DNA of 64,000 nucleotides. It comes from SHXO01 sp964523885. Lineage in GTDB: Bacteria; Pseudomonadota; Gammaproteobacteria; Burkholderiales; SHXO01. This document shows, one piece after another, positions 20,851-27,963 of the stretch. The notes below the pieces were generated by a model. That model had not been told where the DNA came from, ran no database searches, and saw only the letters and a list, made by a program, of their open reading frames with translations. Where the stretch lies: NCBI GenBank assembly GCA_964523885.1, contig CAZFYX010000094.1, positions 7,369 to 71,368 on the forward strand. The letters are read 5' to 3'. The translations under genes were made by a program, and so were the position numbers. Within the stretch, counting starts at the first letter, position 1. The number at the start of each line of letters is the position of its first letter.

Positions 20851-20909
20851 AGACTGTGCTGACCCGGGAACCGGATTTTGCGGGAAGGTGCGTGCAGATG
20901 GAGGATTGA

Positions 20910-22112
20910 ATGACCAAGCAAGTACAGGACGCCTACATCGTCGCCGCCAAGCGCAGCCCCGTGGGCAAGGCCCCGCGCGGCATGTTGCGCAACGTGCGTC
21001 CCGACGACCTGCTCGCGCACACCTTGCGCGCCGCGCTGGCGCAGGTGCCGGGGCTGGATCCGGCCGCGATCGATGACGTGGTGGTCGGATGCGCCATTCC
21101 CGAAGCGGAGCAGGGCATGAACGTCGCCCGCGTGGGGCTGCTGCTCGCGGGACTGCCGGACACGGTATCGGGGCTGACGGTCAACCGCTTCTGCTCCTCG
21201 GGACTGCAGGCGGTGGCCATCGCCGCCGACCGCATCCGGCTGGGCGAGGCCGACGTGATGATCGGGGCCGGCACCGAGAGCATGAGCATGATCCCGATGG
21301 GCGGGAACAAGATCTCGTTCAGCGAGCACATCTTCGAGCGGGACGAGAACATCGCCATCGGTTACGGGATGGGCATCACGGCGGAAAAGGTTGCCCAGCA
21401 ATGGCAGGTGAGCCGCGAAGCGCAGGACCGGTTCGCCACCGAGAGCCATCGCAAGGCGCTGGCGGCGATCGAGAAAGGCGAGTTCGCCGACGAGATGGCG
21501 CCCTACACCATCGACGAGAAGCTGCCCGACCTCGCCACCCACGAGGTCGCGCACCGGACCCGCACCGTCTCGGTCGACGAAGGTCCGCGCGCAGGGACCA
21601 CGCCGGAAGTGCTGGCGAAGCTCAAGCCCGCCTTTGCCGTGAAGGGTTCGGTGACGGCGGGCAACAGCTCGCAGACGTCGGACGGCGCGGGCGCCGTCAT
21701 CCTGGCCAGCGAGGCCGCGGTCCGGCGCTTCAACCTGCAGCCGCTGGCGCGCTTCCTCGGCTTTGCCGTCGCCGGCGTGCCACCGGATGTGATGGGCATC
21801 GGTCCGAAGTTCGCGATCCCGAAGGTGCTCAGGCAGGTCGGCCTGAAGCAGGAGGACATCGACTCGATCGAGCTGAACGAGGCGTTCGCCGCGCAGAGCC
21901 TTGCGGTGATCCACGACCTGGGGCTGGATCCGACGAAGGTCAATCCGGTTGGCGGTGCCATTGCGCTGGGTCATCCGCTCGGTGCGACGGGCGCCATCCG
22001 TACCGCGACGCTCGTACATGGCCTGCGCCGCCGCGGGCAGCGCTACGGCATGGTCACCATGTGCATCGGCACTGGCATGGGGGCGGCGGGAGTGTTCGAG
22101 GCGCTTCGCTGA
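20910..22112 (+). CDS. Acetyl-CoA acyltransferase (thiolase, FadA/FadI type)
   Basis: 400-aa thiolase that cleaves 3-ketoacyl-CoA to acetyl-CoA and a shortened acyl-CoA. The nucleophilic Cys is in NRFCSSGLQ (Cys95), the His is in GHPLGATGAIR, and the second Cys is in CIGTGMGAAG. TAGNSSQTSDGAG and LNEAFAAQSLA are further thiolase motifs. It lies downstream of the FadN-type protein, separated only by a hairpin repeat, so it is the last enzyme of the cycle. Whether it prefers long chains or acetoacetyl-CoA cannot be decided by sequence alone. Confidence 0.95.
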   Translation: MTKQVQDAYIVAAKRSPVGKAPRGMLRNVRPDDLLAHTLRAALAQVPGLDPAAIDDVVVGCAIPEAEQGMNVARVGLLLAGLPDTVSGLTVNRFCSSGLQAVAIAADRIRLGEADVMIGAGTESMSMIPMGGNKISFSEHIFERDENIAIGYGMGITAEKVAQQWQVSREAQDRFATESHRKALAAIEKGEFADEMAPYTIDEKLPDLATHEVAHRTRTVSVDEGPRAGTTPEVLAKLKPAFAVKGSVTAGNSSQTSDGAGAVILASEAAVRRFNLQPLARFLGFAVAGVPPDVMGIGPKFAIPKVLRQVGLKQEDIDSIELNEAFAAQSLAVIHDLGLDPTKVNPVGGAIALGHPLGATGAIRTATLVHGLRRRGQRYGMVTMCIGTGMGAAGVFEALR

Positions 22113-22139
22113 CGCGGCGCGTCGGGACGCCGTCAACCG

Positions 22140-22248
22140 CCATAACCGCAGAGGACGCGGAGGGCGCAGAGGAAGGCAGAGGAGGGCGAACGGACCCGCG
22201 GGCGGGGGGTAGTTGTTCTTCCTCTGCGCCCTCTGCGGTAAATGAGGT
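22140..22248. repeat. CGCAGAGG-type hairpin element, copy 3
   Basis: The left arm (22145-22175) has CGCAGAGG, CGCGGAGG and CGCAGAGG units. The right arm (22218-22239) is their inverse, followed by TAAATGAGGTTC, similar to the TAGATGAGGTGC end of copy 2. The loop is about 42 bases and very G-rich. It lies between the thiolase and enolase-superfamily genes. Confidence 0.82.
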
Positions 22249-22330
22249 TCTGTTCCCCGGTACGAGCGAGGCTGCCGGCAGTCGAGTCGGCTAGAATCGG
22301 CGCTGCTCACAAGGAGAACGGAGGAGCGCA

Positions 22331-23440
22331 GTGCCCAAGATCACCCGGGTCGAGATCTGGCAGGTCGACCTCAAGCCGCACGTTCCCCGTTCGGATGCGA
22401 TCCAGACCTTCTCCATGCAGGAGACGCCCATGCTGCGCGTCTTCTGCGACGACGGTTCGGAAGGGACCGGCTACTCCTACACCATCGGCACCGGCGGCTC
22501 CTCTGTGCTCGCGCTGCTGCGCGACCACATGGCACCGCGGCTGATCGGCCGTGATCCGGCCATGGTCGAGGAGATCTGGAAGGACCTCTTCATGTACACC
22601 CATGCGACCTCCGTGGGTGCGATCACCAGCATCGCGCTGTGCTGCGTGGACACGGCGCTGTGGGATCTGCGTTGCCGGCGTGCCGGGCTGCCGTTGCACG
22701 TGATGGCGGGCGGGGCACAGTCGCGCATCCCGGTGTACGACACCGAAGGCGGCTGGCTCCACCTGTCGCCGGCGGAGGTGGTGGAGAACGCGCAGGCGGC
22801 GAAAGCCAAGGGCTTTCGCGCGGTGAAGGTCAAGGTCGGCCGGCCGCACGTCGCCGAGGACGTTGCGCGACTGTCCGCCGTGCGCAAGGCGCTGGGCGAC
22901 GACTACGACATCATGACCGACGCCAACCAGGGCTTCACGGTGTCGGAGGCGATCCGCCGCGCCCGCCACTACGAGGACGCCGACATCTACTGGTACGAGG
23001 AGCCGCTGCCGGCCGAGGATCTCAACGGGCACGTGCTGCTGTCGCAGTCCACCTCGATCCCGATCGCCATCGGCGAGTCGCTCTACCATCCGGCGCACTT
23101 CCGCGAATACCTTCAGCGCGGCGCCTGCGGCATCGTGCAGGTCGACGTGGGCCGCGTCGGCGGGATCACCCCCTGGCTGAAGGTGGCGCACCTCGCCGAG
23201 ACCTTCAACGTGCAGGTCTGCCCGCACTTCCTGATGGAGATTCATCTCCCGCTGGTGCTCGCCGTGCCCAACGCGACCTGGCTGGAGCACATCCCCCAGC
23301 TCGACCGCATCACGCACTCGCGCGTGGTCATGCAGGACGGCTATGCCCTGCCGCCGCAGACCCCGGGCCTGGGGATCGAGTGGGACTGGGACGCGATCGC
23401 GCGGATGCGCAATGCGGCGCCGATCGTGGTTGCAGCCTGA
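22331..23440 (+). CDS. Enolase-superfamily enzyme (mandelate racemase/muconate lactonizing type)
   Basis: 369-aa protein starting at GTG 22331 with AAGGAGAACGGAGG upstream. The superfamily residues are visible: the KxK motif in AVKVKVG, the metal ligands in MTDANQG (Asp), YWYEEPLP (Glu) and IAIGES (Glu), then QVDVGRVGGIT and VCPHFLMEIHL, which would give the Asp/His dyad of the mandelate-racemase subgroup. Such enzymes abstract the proton next to a carboxylate and act as dehydratases or racemases of sugar acids and related compounds. The substrate is not known. It is an odd neighbour among beta-oxidation genes. Confidence 0.88.
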   Translation: MPKITRVEIWQVDLKPHVPRSDAIQTFSMQETPMLRVFCDDGSEGTGYSYTIGTGGSSVLALLRDHMAPRLIGRDPAMVEEIWKDLFMYTHATSVGAITSIALCCVDTALWDLRCRRAGLPLHVMAGGAQSRIPVYDTEGGWLHLSPAEVVENAQAAKAKGFRAVKVKVGRPHVAEDVARLSAVRKALGDDYDIMTDANQGFTVSEAIRRARHYEDADIYWYEEPLPAEDLNGHVLLSQSTSIPIAIGESLYHPAHFREYLQRGACGIVQVDVGRVGGITPWLKVAHLAETFNVQVCPHFLMEIHLPLVLAVPNATWLEHIPQLDRITHSRVVMQDGYALPPQTPGLGIEWDWDAIARMRNAAPIVVAA

Positions 23441-23465
23441 GCGGCACTCGGAGGAGGAGAAGAAC

Positions 23466-23918
23466 ATGAGAATCGCCATGGCGTTCCTGCTGATGACGGG
23501 TTGGCTGGCCTCGATGCCGGCAGCCCTGGCCGACACCTCGACGCCCGTCGGCCTCTGGCGGACCGTCGACGACAAGACCGGCAAGGAGCGGGCACTGCTG
23601 CGCGTCGAGGAGACCGACGGCTCGTACCACGCCCACATCGAGAAGATCGTCACCCGGCTGCCGGACGACGATCCCGATGACCTGTGCCGCAAGTGCGAAG
23701 GCGAGCGCAAGGACAAGCCCGTCGTCGGCATGGTGATCCTGTGGGGCTTGAAGAAGGATGGCGACCAGTACAGCGGCGGCGAGATACTCGACCCGAAGAA
23801 CGGCAAGATCTACCGCGCCAGGATGAAGCTGCTCGACAATGGCAGAAAACTCGAGGTGCGCGGGTACATCGGCATCTCGCTGCTGGGGCGGTCGCAGACC
23901 TGGGTCCGCGAGCAGTAA
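23466..23918 (+). CDS. DUF2147 secreted protein
   Basis: 150-aa protein with a clear signal peptide (about 1-22, ending PAALAD). The mature part matches DUF2147: PVGLWRTVDDKTGKERALLRVEE, CRKCEGERKDKPVVGMVILWGLKKDGDQYSGGEILDPKNGKIY and LEVRGYIGISLLGRSQTWVRE. These periplasmic lipocalin-like proteins have no agreed function. The start ATG 23466 has GGAGGAG upstream, and the gene begins 25 bases after the enolase-superfamily gene. Confidence 0.88.
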   Translation: MRIAMAFLLMTGWLASMPAALADTSTPVGLWRTVDDKTGKERALLRVEETDGSYHAHIEKIVTRLPDDDPDDLCRKCEGERKDKPVVGMVILWGLKKDGDQYSGGEILDPKNGKIYRARMKLLDNGRKLEVRGYIGISLLGRSQTWVREQ

Positions 23919-23934
23919 GTCCTGAGCCCTTGAC

Positions 23935-24025
23935 CGCTAGGACCGCAGAGGACGCAGAGGGCGCAGAGGCGATACGAGGATGTTCCTCTGCGGTCCTCTG
24001 CGTCCTCTGCGGTGAGTGCGTTTCG
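23935..24025. repeat. CGCAGAGG-type hairpin element, copy 4
   Basis: This is the most regular copy. Three CGCAGAGG units at 23942-23969 face three CCTCTGCG units at 23985-24013 across a loop of about 15 bases. The inverse of its right end (24004-24025) matches the left end of copy 2 at 21 of 22 positions, which defines an element boundary. Confidence 0.9.
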
Positions 24026-24055
24026 ATGTAGGGCAACGTCGCCGCGGGGATCGAA

Positions 24056-25654
24056 ATGACACAAGGACGCTTGAAGTTCTGGGGCTGGGGCCGCGAGGAC
24101 GTGGTGCTCTCGGCGGACGAGATCGCCCGCCTGGAGGGCGCCTACGCGAAGCGCTTCGGCCTGTCCGGCTACGACGTGACGCCGACGCCGCGCCCGGAGG
24201 ACATCGAGCTGCGCGCGCCGCGCACGTCCGTGCCGGGTGCACTGTCCGACCTCTGCACCACCGATCACCACGAGCGGCTGGTGCACAGCTACGGCAAGTC
24301 GTTCTTCGACAGTGTGCGCGCGTTCGCCCGCGACTTTGCCAATCCGCCGGACGTGATCGCCTTCCCGCGGACGGAAGCCGACGTGGTCAGCGTGCTGGAC
24401 TGGTGCGACTCGATCGATGCGGTGGCGATCCCGTGGGGCGGAGGTTCCAGCGTGGTCGGCGGGGTGGAGCCGCCGCGCACTGACCGCCCCGTGGTGACCA
24501 TCGACCTGAAGCACCTCGACCGCGTCGTGGAGATCGACGCGACCTCCCAGGCGGCACGCATCCAGGGCGGCGTCTACGGCCCCGCGCTGGAGCGCCAGCT
24601 CAGGGCCAGCGGCCTGACGCTGCGGCACTTCCCGCAGTCCTTCGAGTTCTCCACGCTGGGCGGCTGGATCGCCACCCGCGGCGGCGGCCACTACGCCACG
24701 CTGTACACCCACATCGACGAGTTCGTCGAGAGCCTGCGCGTGGTCACGCCGGCGGGCGCGCTGGAGTCGTTCCGGCTGCCCGGCTCCGGTGCGGGGCCGA
24801 GCCCCGATCGCATGTTCATCGGCTCCGAAGGTACCCTGGGGATCATCACCGAGGCGTGGATGCGGCTGCGCCGCCGGCCCACCTTCCGGGCCAACACGAC
24901 GGCGCGCTTCCGCGACTTCCACCAGGCGGCGCAGTGCGTCCGGGCGCTCTCGCAGGCGCACCTGTACCCGGCCAATTGCCGCCTCGTGGATGCGGACGAA
25001 GCCCTGGTCAACGGGGCCGGGGACGGCAGCCACGCGATTCTGGTCATCACCTTCGAATCCGCCGACCGGCCCCAGGATGCGCTGCTGCAGCGCGCGCTGG
25101 AGCTCGTCCGCGAGCATGGCGGCGAGTACGACGCGGAGGCGATCGGCCGCGACGGCGCGCAGCGGGAAGGCGCCGCGGGGCAGTGGCGCGACGCCTTCAT
25201 CCGCATGCCCTACAGCCGCGAAGTGCTCACGCCGCGCGGCGTCATCGTCGAGACCTTCGAGACGTCGATCACCTGGGATCGCTTCCCCGACTTCCACGCG
25301 CAGGTGAAGTCAGCGACCGAGCGGGCCATCCGCGAGGTGACCGGCAGGCCCGGACTGGTGACCTGCCGGTTCACGCACGTCTACCCGGACGGACCGGCGC
25401 CGTACTTCTCGTTCCACGCCTGCGGCGACAAGGCCCGCCTGGCCGAGCAGTGCTGGCAGATCAAGATCGCCGCGTCGGAGGTGCTCAACCGCCTGGGCGG
25501 GACGATCACCCACCACCACGCGGTGGGGCGCGATCACCGGCGCTGGTACGATCGCCAGCGTCCGCCGTTGTTCGCGCAGGCGATGCTGGCTGCCAAGCGC
25601 ACGCTGGATCCGAAGGGGATGCTCAACCCCGGAGTGCTGTTCGACCCCGAGTAG
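24056..25654 (+). CDS. FAD-binding oxidase, alkylglycerone-phosphate-synthase-like
   Basis: 532-aa flavoprotein of the PCMH/VAO family. The FAD-binding part contains PDVIAFPRTEADVVSVLDWC, PWGGGSSVVGGVEP and EFSTLGGWIATRGGGHYATLYTHID, then GSEGTLGIITEAWMR. The C-terminal FAD-linked oxidase domain ends with GGTITHHHAVGRDHRRW, which resembles the His-rich active-site tail of alkyl-dihydroxyacetonephosphate synthase, and LDPKGMLNPGVLF. The opening LKFWGWG also fits that group. Members in bacteria may make ether lipids or oxidise hydroxy acids; the role here is unproven. Confidence 0.85.
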   Translation: MTQGRLKFWGWGREDVVLSADEIARLEGAYAKRFGLSGYDVTPTPRPEDIELRAPRTSVPGALSDLCTTDHHERLVHSYGKSFFDSVRAFARDFANPPDVIAFPRTEADVVSVLDWCDSIDAVAIPWGGGSSVVGGVEPPRTDRPVVTIDLKHLDRVVEIDATSQAARIQGGVYGPALERQLRASGLTLRHFPQSFEFSTLGGWIATRGGGHYATLYTHIDEFVESLRVVTPAGALESFRLPGSGAGPSPDRMFIGSEGTLGIITEAWMRLRRRPTFRANTTARFRDFHQAAQCVRALSQAHLYPANCRLVDADEALVNGAGDGSHAILVITFESADRPQDALLQRALELVREHGGEYDAEAIGRDGAQREGAAGQWRDAFIRMPYSREVLTPRGVIVETFETSITWDRFPDFHAQVKSATERAIREVTGRPGLVTCRFTHVYPDGPAPYFSFHACGDKARLAEQCWQIKIAASEVLNRLGGTITHHHAVGRDHRRWYDRQRPPLFAQAMLAAKRTLDPKGMLNPGVLFDPE

Positions 25655-25725
25655 CCCGATATCCCGTGCCGCGCACGGGGAATGGGACTATAGTCGGCGC
25701 GCTGGTTGCACAACCATGGCCGACC

Positions 25726-27084
25726 ATGATCCGCGTCCTGCTGGCCTGTATTCTTTTCAGCGTGAGCGTCGCTGCCCGGGCGGAATCGGGCGCGGTCGTC
25801 GTCCTCACCATCAACGGCGCGATCGGGCCGGCCGTCGCGGACTACTTCCATCGCGGCCTGGACAAGGCCGCCCGTCAGAACGCGCAGCTCGTCGTCGTCC
25901 AGATGGATACGCCGGGAGGACTGGACACGTCGATGCGCTCGATGATCAAGGACATCCTCGCCTCGCCGGTGCCGGTGGCGATGTACGTTTCGCCCAGCGG
26001 GGCGCGCGCGGCCAGCGCCGGGACCTATCTTCTGTATGCCAGCCACATCGCGGCAATGGCGCCGGCCACCAACCTCGGTGCGGCGACCCCGGTGCAGATC
26101 GGCGCAGGCGGGCAGGGCGAGCGCAAGCCCGCTGGCGATCGGGGCGCGACGGGAAAGGAGCGCGAGTCGCCGGACGCGGATGGCGATGCGATGCATCGCA
26201 AGGTCGTCTCCGACGCCGTCGCGTACATCCGCGGTCTCGCCCAGTTGCGTGGGCGCAACGCCGCGTGGGCGGAGAAGGCGGTGCGCGAGGCAGTGAGCCT
26301 GCCCGCGGACGAGGCCCTCGCGAGCAAGGTGATCGACGTGATCGCCAGCGATGTTCCGGACCTCCTGCGCAAGGTGAACGGCCGCACCCTGGAGATTGCC
26401 GGCGTGAAGCGCACGCTGCAGACCGAGGGCGCGGCGCTGGTGCGGGCCGAGCCCGACTGGCGCAGCCGTCTGCTGGGCGTGATCACCGACCCGAGCATCG
26501 CCTACATCCTGATGCTGGTGGGAATCTACGGGATCCTGTTCGAGCTCTACAGCCCCGGCCTGATCCTGCCCGGGGTGATTGGCGGGGTGTGCCTGCTGCT
26601 CGCGCTGTATGCGCTGCAGATGCTGCCGATCAACTATGCGGGGCTGGGATTGATCCTGCTCGGCATGACGTTCATGGCCGCAGAGCTGTTCATCACCTCC
26701 CACGGTGCCCTGGGCATCGGCGGCGCCGTGGCCTTCGTCATCGGCTCGGTGATGCTGATCGACACCGACGTGCCCGGCTACGACATTCCGTGGACCCTGA
26801 TCGCGCTGGTGACCGCCAGCAGTATCGCGTTCTTCCTGGTCGTGCTCAACATGGCATTGCGCGCGCGCAAGCGGCCAGTGGTGACCGGCAGCGAGGAGCT
26901 GATGAACGCGCCCGGCGAGGTGCTCGAGCATCGCGACGGAATCTGGTGGGCGCGCGTGCACAGCGAGCTGTGGCGGGTACGCAGCGACCTGCCGCTCAAG
27001 CGTCACCTGCGCGTGCGGGTGACGGGACGTGACGGCCTCACCCTGATCGTTGCGCCGGAAGAATCCCAACCCGCAGGACACTAG
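25726..27084 (+). CDS. NfeD-family membrane serine protease (ClpP-class, long form)
   Basis: 452-aa protein. A signal peptide (about 1-19) leads to a ClpP-like protease domain with LVVVQMDTPGGLDTSMR and SPSGARAASAGTYLL (nucleophile Ser in ASAGT). Four or five membrane segments follow at about 260-385 (YILMLVGIYGILFELYSPG and onward). A C-terminal OB-fold NfeD domain (GEVLEHRDGIWWARVHSELWRV) ends it. Long-form NfeD proteins pair with stomatin/prohibitin-type proteins, and the slipin gene starts two bases after this stop. The pair is thought to act in membrane quality control. Confidence 0.92.
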   Translation: MIRVLLACILFSVSVAARAESGAVVVLTINGAIGPAVADYFHRGLDKAARQNAQLVVVQMDTPGGLDTSMRSMIKDILASPVPVAMYVSPSGARAASAGTYLLYASHIAAMAPATNLGAATPVQIGAGGQGERKPAGDRGATGKERESPDADGDAMHRKVVSDAVAYIRGLAQLRGRNAAWAEKAVREAVSLPADEALASKVIDVIASDVPDLLRKVNGRTLEIAGVKRTLQTEGAALVRAEPDWRSRLLGVITDPSIAYILMLVGIYGILFELYSPGLILPGVIGGVCLLLALYALQMLPINYAGLGLILLGMTFMAAELFITSHGALGIGGAVAFVIGSVMLIDTDVPGYDIPWTLIALVTASSIAFFLVVLNMALRARKRPVVTGSEELMNAPGEVLEHRDGIWWARVHSELWRVRSDLPLKRHLRVRVTGRDGLTLIVAPEESQPAGH

Positions 27085-27086
27085 CC

Positions 27087-27863
27087 ATGCAGACCCTCAG
27101 CGCCGGAACGATCGTCGTCGTCCTCATCGTCGCCCTGCTGTTCTACTCGATCCGCATCCTGCGCGAGTACGAACGCGGGGTGGTGTTCCAGCTCGGGCGC
27201 TTCTGGCGCGTGAAGGGGCCCGGGTTGGTGGTCGTGATCCCCGGCGTGCAGCAGATGGTCAAGGTCGACCTGCGCACGGTGACCATGGACGTGCCCTCGC
27301 AGGACGTGATCTCCAAGGACAACGTCTCGGTGAAGGTGAACGCCGTGGTCTACTTCCGGGTGGTCGAGCCGGAGAAGGCGATCATCCAGGTCGAGAACTT
27401 CCTGGTGGCCACCAGCCAGCTGGCGCAGACCACGCTGCGGGCGGTGCTCGGCAAGCACGAACTGGACGAGATGCTGTCCGAGCGCGAGAAGCTGAACGTC
27501 GACATCCAGAGCACGCTCGACCAGCAGACCGACGCGTGGGGCATCAAGGTCTCCAACGTCGAGATCAAGCACATCGACCTGAACGAGAACATGGCGCGCG
27601 CCATGGCGCGGCAGGCGGAAGCCGAGCGCGAACGGCGCTCGAAGGTGATCCTGGCCGAAGGCGAGCTGCAGGCCTCGCAGAAGCTGCTCGAGGCGGCGCG
27701 CACGCTGGCCGCCCAGCCCGAAGCGATGCAGCTGCGCTACCTGCAGACCCTCACGGTGATTGCGGGAGACCGCAGCAACACGATCGTGTTCCCGATCGAC
27801 ATGATCGGGTCGCTGGGGGATGCGCTGAAGAAGGCGAGGCCGGTGTCTGGAGTGACTTCCTGA
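27087..27863 (+). CDS. Slipin / stomatin-family SPFH membrane protein
   Basis: 258-aa SPFH protein. One N-terminal membrane segment (about 7-24, GTIVVVLIVALLFYSIRIL) is followed by the stomatin signature EYERGVVFQLGRFWRVKGPGL and KVDLRTVTMDVPSQDVISKDNVSV, then the coiled-coil-rich AMARQAEAERERRSKVILAEGE. The SPFH domain would oligomerise at the inner membrane as the partner of the NfeD protease encoded two bases upstream. No oddities in length or motif. Confidence 0.95.
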   Translation: MQTLSAGTIVVVLIVALLFYSIRILREYERGVVFQLGRFWRVKGPGLVVVIPGVQQMVKVDLRTVTMDVPSQDVISKDNVSVKVNAVVYFRVVEPEKAIIQVENFLVATSQLAQTTLRAVLGKHELDEMLSEREKLNVDIQSTLDQQTDAWGIKVSNVEIKHIDLNENMARAMARQAEAERERRSKVILAEGELQASQKLLEAARTLAAQPEAMQLRYLQTLTVIAGDRSNTIVFPIDMIGSLGDALKKARPVSGVTS

Positions 27864-27952
27864 CCGCACTCAACACATAGGAATACAGAGGAAACCCGAT
27901 GTAGGGGAGAAATCCTCTGTGGCCCTCTGTGTCCTCTGTGTTCGATGCGGTG
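27863..27952. repeat. CACAGAGG-type hairpin element, copy 5
   Basis: A decayed left arm (AACACATAGGAATACAGAGG at 27872-27891) faces CCTCTGTG units at 27914-27942. The outer end GATGCGGTG inverts to CACCGCATC, like the boundary of copy 1. It lies between the convergent slipin and M16 protease genes. Confidence 0.8.
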
Positions 27953-27963
27953 AAGGGGTAACG

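Noticed and set aside
20755..24025. Repeated CGCAGAGG units as a possible CRISPR array
   Set aside because: Units are only 8-10 bases, there are no unique spacers of constant size, each locus is a palindrome, and no cas genes are present.
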